A DNA stretch of 64,000 bases from Streptacidiphilus sp. 4-A2 (GTDB taxonomy: Bacteria; Actinomycetota; Actinomycetes; Streptomycetales; Streptomycetaceae), in contig JAAFYY010000001.1 in assembly GCA_014284505.1 (NCBI GenBank), positions 4,340,001-4,404,000 of the forward strand. Reading direction: 5' to 3'. The notes beneath the pieces are model-generated. The model was not told the origin of the DNA. It made no database searches and worked only from the letters and a program-made list of their open reading frames with translations. The position numbers were made by a program, and so were the translations under genes. Shown here in pieces: positions 57,369 through 64,000 of the stretch (positions are counted from its first letter, which is position 1; every line of letters starts with the position of its first letter).

Positions 57369-59985
57369 CGGCCCGGTCCTTCCTTTGGTGCTGTGCTTGG
57401 CTGGGCGGCGGTGTCTGCCTGGTGTGCCGTGCCGGCCTGGTCTGCCCTGCTCGGCTGCTCTGCTCTGTCTGACTGCTCGGCTTCGCCCGACTGTTCTGCT
57501 CTGTCGGGCTGGTCGCCGCTTTCGGGCTGCTCGGCGGGGCCGGGCCGGCCGACCGCGGTGCGTCCCCGGCTGAGGCCGCGCTGATAGGAGGAGAAGGTGG
57601 CCCGGACCTCCTCCGGCGAGCGCTCCCGGGCGGTGGGCGGCTGCGGCGGCTCCTCGCCGGAGCGGCGGCGCTCGGCGGCCTCCCGCAACTGCGGTGCCAG
57701 GCTGGCCTGGCGGATCCGGCGCGGCAGCAGCTCGGAGACCGGCGCCGGAACGCTCCTGGCGGGCTGGGCGCCGCCGGACGGCTGGGCGCCCGCGGGGTCT
57801 GGGTGACCGCGGGCGCCTGCGCGCCGTCGCGGGCGGCGACATAGGAGTCCGCCCGCGAGGGCAGCGCCCGGCGGCGCGGCAGACCGCCCGCGGTCTCCAG
57901 CTGGGTCGGCGCCGCGGGACCGGGCGCGGGCCGCCGAGCCCGGCCGGATCGCCCAGCCTGGCTGCCCCCTGGGGCAGTTCGCGGCCCAGGCGCATCCGCG
58001 CCGCGGGCAGCACCAGCTCCGAGGTGCGCTCCACCGGGCTCTCGGCGGCGGGCGCGCCCGGCCCCCGGCGGGGCGCGGCGCGGCGGCGGTGAGCAGCGCG
58101 GGCGGCAGCAGGACCACCGCGGTGGTGCCGCCGTACGGGAGCGGCGCAGCGAGACCTCGATGCCGTGCCGGCTGCTGAGCCGGCTGATCACGAACAGGCC
58201 CAGCCGGTCGGTGTCGCCGAGGTCGAAGTCCCCGCTGCCGGCCAGCCGTTCGTTGGCGGCGGCCAGGGCGTCCTCGCCCATGCCGAGGCCCCGGTCGTCG
58301 ATCTCCAGCACGAAGCCGTTGGCGACCTGCTCGCCCAGGATCCGGACCTGGGTGCGCGGCGGTGAGAAGACCGTGGCGTTCTCGACCAGTTCGGCGATCA
58401 GGTGGACCACGTCCGAGACCGCGCCGCCGACCACCGCGACCGGCGGCATCCGGTGCACCCGGACCCGGGCGTAGTCCTCGACCTCGCCGACGCCCGCGCG
58501 GACCACGTCCAGGATCCGCACCGGGCGGCGCCAGGAGCGGGCGGGGGCCGCGCCGGAGAGGATGATCAGGCCTTCGGCGTGGCGGCGCATCCGGGTGGTC
58601 AGGTGGTCGAGCCGGAACAGGTCGGCGAGTTCCTCGGGCTGCTCGGCGCGGCGCTCCATCTCGTCCAGCAGGGTCAGCTGACGGCTCAGCAGGGCCTGGC
58701 TGCGCCGGGCCAGGTTGACGAAGACGGCGGCCACGCCGCGGCGCAGCTCGGCCTGTTCCACCGCTGCGCCGACGGCGGCCCGGCGCACCGCGTTCAGCGC
58801 CCGGGCGACCTGGGCGATCTCGTCGCGTCCGGCCGAGTCACCGGCCTCCAGCTGCGGGAACTCGGCGGCCAGGTCGACCCGTTCGCCGTCGCGCAGTCGC
58901 TGCATCACCTCCGGCAGCCGCTGTCCGGCCAGGTCGAAGGCGGAGTCGCGGAGCCCGACCAGTTCGCGGACCAGGCCGCGGCCGATGCGGATCGACACCA
59001 GCAGCGACAGCAGTACCGCGAACAGGCCCACCGCACCGACGATGCCCTGCCGGGAGATCACGTTCAGGGCGTAGGAGCGGGCCTCCGCCTGGGACTGCGC
59101 GGAGGCGCGGGCGTCGATGGCGCCGAGGTCCTGGAGCGTGGTGTTGAGCGTGGACTCCCAGGTGTCGGCGGAGATCTCACGCACCGACCTGGTCTCGCCG
59201 AGGTCGGCGACCCGGTTCTCCAGGTCGGTCAGCGCGACATACTCGGTGCCGCCGGTGAACTGTTCGAACAGCTGGGCCTCGGCGGGCGGCAGTTGCGGCT
59301 GGTGCACCTGGTAGAGCAGCTGTTCGCCGCTGGCGGCGGTGAGGAACTCCTGGAACTGGGACTGGTCGAAGGAGCCGGCGGCGCGGGCCCCGGCCATCAG
59401 CGCGTCCTCCTCGGAGATGTACTCCCGGGCCCGGTCCAGCTCGTTGAGGTCGCCCTCCTCCTGGGTGAGGCTGCCGACCGGGAGGTCGGTGAGCGCCAGC
59501 CGGAGGGTGAAGAAAGGGTTCTGCGCGCCGGTGTAGCTGAGGTACACCTCGGACCAGTCCAGGGTGTGCTGCTCGACCTCGGCCCGGCCGGACTTGATGT
59601 ACTGGATCTCCTGGAGCACCCCGGACACCGCCGACCGCTGAGCGGTGCTCAGGCCGTGCATCCGGCGCCGGTCCCCGGCGTGGTCGGTGAAGACCGCAGC
59701 GGCCTGGTCGGTGGCCTGCTCGGCGCGGTGCAGGGTGGTCAGATCGCCTTTGCCGGGCGGGGCCGCGACGAAGGCGACGGCGGCCCGGCGCTCGTCCTGG
59801 ACCGCGAGCGAGACATTGTCGGCGGGCGTGCCCAACCAGGTGTACTGGGCCCCGATCCGGGTCAGCGACCAGACCTGGCCCACCGAGACCAGGGTGGAGT
59901 AGCTCCACATCGCGAACAGGGAGACCAGCGGAACCATGAGGAGCGCGATCAGCTTCGCGCGGATGGATCTGCTGCGAAAGCGCAT
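57365..59985 (-). CDS. cvnA: Conservon sensor histidine-kinase-like protein CvnA, frameshifted
   Basis: Membrane sensor of the conservon. Residues 1-30 contain the first helix (SIRAKLIALLMVPLVSLFAMWS), an extracytoplasmic nitrate/nitrite-sensing-type helical domain runs to about residue 310, and the second helix is GIVGAVGLFAVLLSLLVSIRIG, followed by a HAMP-like linker. The HATPase domain has VVHLIAELVENATVFSPP (N box), EIDDRGLGMGEDAL (G1) and RLGLFVISRLSSRHGIEV. No canonical phospho-acceptor His box is clear. At least four breaks lie near 58135, 58080, 57935 and 57800. The acidic tail is rich in Glu-Gln and Asp-Gln pairs. The start is the ATG at 59985 (MRFRSRSIRAK); the ATG at 60054 is an alternative. 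Confidence 0.88.
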
Positions 59986-60116
59986 GGACTCCCCCGGACT
60001 GACCGGATCGGGACCGACCGACCGCGGGGGTGCCAGCGGAGACGGACGAGACATAACGACAGGTGTGGGCGCACAAGCTACCAGTGATTCGCGGTGAGCC
60101 TACCGCCGCCCGGCCG

Positions 60117-61049
60117 TCAGTTCGAGTCCCGCACCGCGATCCGGCACAGGCCGCGGAGACGGCTGCTGACCACCCCGGGGCGCTCCACCGGCAGCATGTG
60201 GCCGCAGCCCGGCTCGATGTGCAGGACGGCCTGCGGCAGTTCGTCCACCAGCCGCCGGCTGTGGGCGATCGGGGTCAGCCGGTCGGCGTCGCCGACCACC
60301 ACCTCCACCGGCACCGTCCGCAGCGCGCCCAGCGCCCCGGCCTTGTTGTGCCGCATCAGCGCCGGGTACCAGTCGGCAACGGTGGCCATCGGGCAGTCGT
60401 TGATCATGCGTGCCCCGGCCAGCACCGCCGCCCGCGGGGCCTGCGGCCCGTACAGGTAACGCTTGATCAGAAAGGGGTTGACGGTGCCCTCGGGTCCGGG
60501 CAGGTGACCGCGCACCCGCTCGGAGCGCTCGGCGGTGCGCGAGCAGTAGCCGAAGAAGGCCGACTGGACGTGCCCCTGCACCCGCAGCCGCAGCGGGACC
60601 TCGCGGCGGCCGCGCGGGTCGAGCCGCCCGGAGGAGGTGTTGGTCAGCAGCACGCCGGTGATCCGGTCGCCGAACAGCTCGGGGCGGGCGGCGGCCAGCG
60701 CCATGATGGTCATCCCGCCCATGGAGTGGCCGCCGAGGACCACCGGGCCGGTGGGCACGGCCTGTTCGACGACCGCGGCGAGGTCCCGCCCGAGCAGGTC
60801 GATGCTGCATGCGCCGCCGCCGCTCCGGGAACGGCCGTGCCCGCGCTGGTCGTAGCGGACCACCCGGACCGCGTCCGGCCCCGAGGCCAGGTCGTCGGCC
60901 TGCTGCCGCCAGGCCGAGGCGTCCAGCGTCCAGCCGTGGGCGAGCACCAGGGTGACCGGGGCGTCCTCGGGGCCGTCCGCGTACACGGCGAGCTCGGCGC
61001 CGTCGTGGGCGGTGACGGTGAGCGTGGTGCTGGAGGCGGCGACGGGCAT
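60117..61049 (-). CDS. Alpha/beta hydrolase
   Basis: An intact 310-residue alpha/beta-fold hydrolase. The oxyanion region is VLAHGWTLDASAW, the nucleophile elbow is VVLGGHSMGGMTIM (GHSMG), the acid is in VVVGDADRLTPIAHS and the catalytic His is in EPGCGHMLPVERP. RYDQRGHGRSRSGG follows the usual strand 4 motif. There is no signal peptide. The substrate is unknown; it could be an ester or acyl compound, given the divergent acyl-CoA ligase gene. The start is the ATG at 61049. Confidence 0.88.
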   Translation of the reverse strand: MPVAASSTTLTVTAHDGAELAVYADGPEDAPVTLVLAHGWTLDASAWRQQADDLASGPDAVRVVRYDQRGHGRSRSGGGACSIDLLGRDLAAVVEQAVPTGPVVLGGHSMGGMTIMALAAARPELFGDRITGVLLTNTSSGRLDPRGRREVPLRLRVQGHVQSAFFGYCSRTAERSERVRGHLPGPEGTVNPFLIKRYLYGPQAPRAAVLAGARMINDCPMATVADWYPALMRHNKAGALGALRTVPVEVVVGDADRLTPIAHSRRLVDELPQAVLHIEPGCGHMLPVERPGVVSSRLRGLCRIAVRDSN

Positions 61050-61080
61050 GGGTCACATCCTTGCCAGGGCAGTCGACAAC

Positions 61081-61213
61081 AACTTACTCTTCAGTAAGTT
61101 ATGGGCTGAGCAGCACCGCGTCAATGGGTAGCAGGGGGCGCGCGGCTGCTGTGGAGATCACGCGGGAGATCGCGTGCGCCCTGCCCTTATGCGGTTCATG
61201 TCAAGTAACTTAC
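61081..61213. promoter_or_regulatory. Shared operator sites AACTTAC in a divergent promoter region
   Basis: AACTTAC-TCTTCA-GTAAGTT (61081-61100) is a perfect 7-base inverted repeat with a 6-base spacer. TAAGTT on each strand could be a -10 box, so the site may cover start-proximal promoter sequence. A second half-site, AAGTAACTTAC, is at 61203-61213, close to the ligase gene. The gap 61050-61282 contains no gene. Confidence 0.6.
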
Positions 61214-61282
61214 GAGGCTCCGCGGCGAACCTGCCGTGGGGGCCCGACGACGACGTGGGGCCTGACGAAGGGAGCGAGACCC

Positions 61283-63131
61283 GTGCGGGAGTTCTCGACA
61301 CCGGCCCTGGCGGAGCCGCCCCGAACCGGCGGCCTGGCGGATTCCGTCTTCACCGCGCCACCGCCACCCCGACCTCATTTCCCTCTCCCGCCGTACCCAG
61401 GAAGGGAACTGGCGAAACGTCAGTGCGGTTGAGTTCCGCGACGAGGTGCTTGGCACCGCCAAGGGCCTGCTGCACCAAGGGATCCGCTTCGGCGACCGGG
61501 TGGCGCTGATGTCCCGTACCCGCTACGAGTGGACGGTGCTGGACTACGCCCTGTGGACCATCGGCGCGCAGAGCGTCCCGCTCTACCCCACCGCCTCGGC
61601 CGAGCAGACGCGCTGGATCCTGGCCGATTCCAGGGCGGTGGCCTGCGTGGTCGAGCACGAGGACCATGCGATGACCATCGGCTCGGTCTGCGACGCGCTG
61701 CCCGGACTGCGCCGGATCTGGCAGCTGGACGCCGGCGCCATGAAGGATCTGATGCAGGCCGGGCGCAGCGTGCCAACGGAACTGATAGACCGTCATAGAT
61801 ACTCGGTGGCACCGCAGTCGGTGGCCACCGTGGTCTACACCTCGGGTACCACCGGGCGCCCCAAGGGCTGCCCGCTGACCCACGCCAACTTCGCCGCCGA
61901 GACCGACAACCTGATCGCGCGCTACCACGAGGTCTTCCGGCAGCGCGGATCCGAGCAGGCGTCGACCCTGCTGTCGCTGCCGCTGGCCCATGTGTTCGGC
62001 CGGATGATCCAGGTCGCGGCGCTGCGTGCGGGGGTGCGGCTGGCCCACGAGCCCAGCCTCGCGCCGGCCGATCTGCTGCCCGCGCTGGCCTCGTTCCGGC
62101 CGACCTTCCTGCCCGCCGTCCCCTATGTCTTCGAGAAGCTGATGGCCCGGGCCCGCCGCGCGGCCGAGGAGGACGGGCGCTCGGCCGTGTTCGAGCGGGC
62201 GGTGGAGATCGCGGTCCGCCATGCCGCCGCGGTCGAGCGGCAGTCCTTCGGATCGGGCCCCGGCCCCTCGACCGCGCTGCGGCTCCAGCACCAGATGTAC
62301 GAGCGGATGGTCTACACCCGGATCCGGGCGGTGCTCGGCGGCCGGGTCAGATCCGCCATCTCCGGCGGCTCGGCGATGAGCCGCGAGCTGGGACTGTTCC
62401 TGGCCGGCGCCGGGATAGCGGTGCACGAGGGGTACGGGCTGACCGAGACCACCGCCGCGGTCACCTCCAACCCGCCGGAGCGGACCCGCTTCGGCACCGT
62501 CGGGCTGCCGGTGCCCGGCAGCACCGTGCGCATCGCCGACGACGGCGAGGTGTGGGTGCAGGGGGCCACGGTCTTCCAGGGCTACCTCGGCCCGGACGGC
62601 GCCGTGGAACCGGCGCTGGACCGGAAGGGCTGGCTGGCCACCGGCGACCTGGGGCACCTGGACGGCGACGGCTACCTCACCATCACCGGCCGCAAGAAGG
62701 AGATCATCGTCACCAGCAGCGGCAAGAGCGTCGCCCCGGCGCTGCTGGAGGACCGGGTGCGGACGCACCCGCTGGTGGCGCAGTGCGTGGTGGTCGGCGA
62801 CAACCGTCCCTATGTGGGGGCGCTGCTGGTCCTGGACCGGGAGGCACTGGGGCACTGGCAGCGGCGCCGCGGCAAGCCGCAGCTGCTGCCGGCCGAGGCC
62901 TGCCGCGACCCGGAGCTGCACGCGGAACTGCGGCGTGCGGTGGGCGCGGCCAACACCGCGGTCTCCCGGGCCGAGTCGATCCGCTCGTTCCGGGTGCTGG
63001 CCGGGGAGCTGACCGAGGAGCAGGGGCTGCTCACCCCCTCGTTGAAGCTGCGCCGCCGGGCGGTGGCCAAGGCCTGCGCGGCCGAGATCGAGGCGCTCTA
63101 CCGCACCGCCGCGGCGGCCCTGCCCGGCTGA
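61283..63131 (+). CDS. Long-chain fatty acid-CoA ligase (AMP-binding), N-terminal frameshift
   Basis: Adenylate-forming enzyme that activates fatty acids with ATP and CoA. It starts at GTG 61283 (VREFSTPALAEPPRTGGLADSVFTA) with GGGAG upstream. After a break near 61360 it continues RHPDLISLSRRTQEGNWRNVSAVEFRDEV. Motifs are VVYTSGTTGRPKGCPLTHANF (P-loop), LLSLPLAHVFGRMIQ, VHEGYGLTETTAAV and WLATGDLGHLDGDGYLTITGRKKEIIV. The C-terminus RSFRVLAGELTEEQGLLTPSLKLRR has the catalytic Lys in the LKLRR segment. The length of about 616 residues matches the FadD15-like type. Confidence 0.92.
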
Positions 63132-63153
63132 CCCGGGGGCCGGACGGGCAGGG

Positions 63154-63194
63154 CCCGGTACCGGCGCCGTGTGGGGACCGGCGCCGGTACCGGG
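63154..63194. terminator. Bidirectional terminator between convergent genes
   Basis: A perfect 15-base inverted repeat (63154-63168 against 63180-63194, half CCCGGTACCGGCGCC) with an 11-base loop lies between the acyl-CoA ligase and SGNH hydrolase genes. Confidence 0.88.
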
Positions 63195-63197
63195 TGG

Positions 63198-64000
63198 TCA
63201 GCCCGCGGCGCTGGTGAACGCCGGCAGGTAGCCGTCCGCCTGACCGGCGGAGGTCGGGTGGTAGGACTCGTCGATCGGCAGCGTGGTGCTGTGCAGCCAG
63301 GCGTCGTCCGAGCAGATCTCATGCCCGTTGAAGGCCGGGCGGACATCGGCGAAGCTGAAGCCCGCGGTGGTGGCCGCGCTGTTGATCACGGTGTCCAGCG
63401 CGTCCGCGGCACCGTTGATGGCGTTGCGGGAGGTGTTGCTGATGCCGAACAGGCAGTCCCCGGGCACCTGGTAGAGGTGCGGGTAGTCGAGCACCACCAC
63501 ATGCGCGTTGGGGGCGTCCGCGCGGATCGCCGAGTAGACCGCGCTCAGCTTGGCGCCCAGCTGGGTGTTGACGAAGTTCTCCGCCGTGGCGACCGCGCTC
63601 AGGCAGGAGCTGGTGCCGTCCAGCACGCAGGTCTCCATGGTGCTGGAGAAGCCGGCGTCGTTGCCGCCGATGCTGATGCTGACCAGCCCGGTAGAGGCGT
63701 TGAGCCCGGACAGCTGGCTGCTCAGCACGTCCGCGGTGGTCGCCCCGGAGCAGGCGGCGAAGTCGAAGGAGCCGGGGTGGTTGGCCTGCTGCCACAGGTA
63801 GGGGTAGGCCAGGGTGCTCTGTTCGCAGTCGCCGCTGGAGCTGATGTAGCTGCCGGAGCCGACGCCGGAGGAGTAGGAGTCCCCCAGGGCGGCGTAGCCG
63901 GTGGCTGCGGCGTTGGCGGGGGCGATGGCGAGGCCGGTGAAGCCGAGGGTGAGTGCGGAGAGGGCGGCGATGCCGACTGTGCGAAGGGAACGCGCGCGGG
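63198..64000 (-). CDS. Secreted SGNH/GDSL lipase or esterase, 5' end outside the window
   Basis: The frame is open from the stop at 63198 to the window edge, so only the first residues are missing. A signal peptide is visible (RSLRTVGIAALSALTLGFTGLAIAPANAA). Block I is YAALGDSYSSGVGSG with the nucleophile Ser, block III is VSISIGGNDAGFS, and block V is PIDESYHPTSAGQADGY with the Asp and His. Six or more Cys may form disulfides (for example GDCEQST and FAACSGATT), as in the streptomycete extracellular lipases. No frameshift is seen. Confidence 0.9.
   Translation of the reverse strand, partial: RARSLRTVGIAALSALTLGFTGLAIAPANAAATGYAALGDSYSSGVGSGSYISSSGDCEQSTLAYPYLWQQANHPGSFDFAACSGATTADVLSSQLSGLNASTGLVSISIGGNDAGFSSTMETCVLDGTSSCLSAVATAENFVNTQLGAKLSAVYSAIRADAPNAHVVVLDYPHLYQVPGDCLFGISNTSRNAINGAADALDTVINSAATTAGFSFADVRPAFNGHEICSDDAWLHSTTLPIDESYHPTSAGQADGYLPAFTSAAG

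Overview
The window is a high-GC actinobacterial chromosome segment, almost certainly from the family Streptomycetaceae (Streptomyces, Kitasatospora or Streptacidiphilus; I cannot decide the genus). The reasons are the very high GC at third codon positions, a BldD ortholog, an actinobacterial integration host factor (sIHF/MihF type), an actinobacterial PriA, a conservon (cvnABCD), a WhiJ-type regulatory module and an rRNA operon with no tRNA in its 16S-23S spacer. From memory, gene order from rsmB to bldD follows the S. coelicolor SCO1472-SCO1489 region.

Layout. 1-12.6 kb: housekeeping genes read leftward: guaB1 (cut by the window edge), rpe, rsmB, fmt, def, priA, metK, coaBC, rpoZ, gmk, mihF. 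Two rightward genes interrupt them: a helix-turn-helix protein with a His/Pro hexapeptide repeat and a YbjQ-family protein. 12.9-25.2 kb: the leftward pyrimidine locus pyrR-pyrB-pyrC-(PH-like membrane protein)-carA-carB, a strong hairpin, then pyrD(class 2)-pyrK-pyrDB-pyrF and a terminator. Many genes here overlap by 4 bases (ATGA/GTGA). A PyrR-binding loop precedes pyrR. 25.4 kb: bldD, divergent, with a palindrome over its promoter. 26-28 kb: a GntR regulator and a serine hydrolase. 28.0-33.1 kb: a leftward 16S-23S-5S operon. 33.6-36.9 kb: an overlapping trio of threonine aldolase, SDR oxidoreductase and a DUF6421-type protein. 37-44.3 kb: membrane and envelope genes (YhgE-like permease, NodB deacetylase, MGDG-synthase-type glycosyltransferase, DUF5134, M56 peptidase, DMT transporter) and a TetR regulator. 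44.3-46.6 kb: a WhiJ-like module (XRE-DUF5753, HATPase, DUF397) with clustered CACGTG palindromes. 47-51 kb: a CbiX-like protein, a LacI regulator and a GH13 alpha-glucosidase. 51.4-53.8 kb: hmgA-fahA, tyrosine/homogentisate catabolism. 54.5-60 kb: a conservon with two extra membrane-protein genes between cvnC and cvnD. 60-64 kb: alpha/beta hydrolase, long-chain acyl-CoA ligase and a secreted SGNH lipase cut by the window end.

Quality caveat. About two thirds of the protein genes, including essential ones, are broken by single-base frameshifts. Where I could reconstruct the break, one C or G is usually missing from a short run (for example GCCTG read as GCTG), and the 16S gene seems to lack one base of a G run too. 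I read this as consensus error in the assembly, not gene decay. I therefore give one merged CDS from true start to true stop for each broken gene and note the approximate break points in its evidence. Frameshift positions are good to about 10-30 bases.

I found no phage, insertion sequence, CRISPR array, tRNA or biosynthetic gene cluster. The most interesting items are the shared palindrome arrays in the WhiJ-like module, the ten-copy hexapeptide repeat, the two different dihydroorotate dehydrogenases in one locus, the PyrR-binding loop, the bldD operator and the remodelled conservon.
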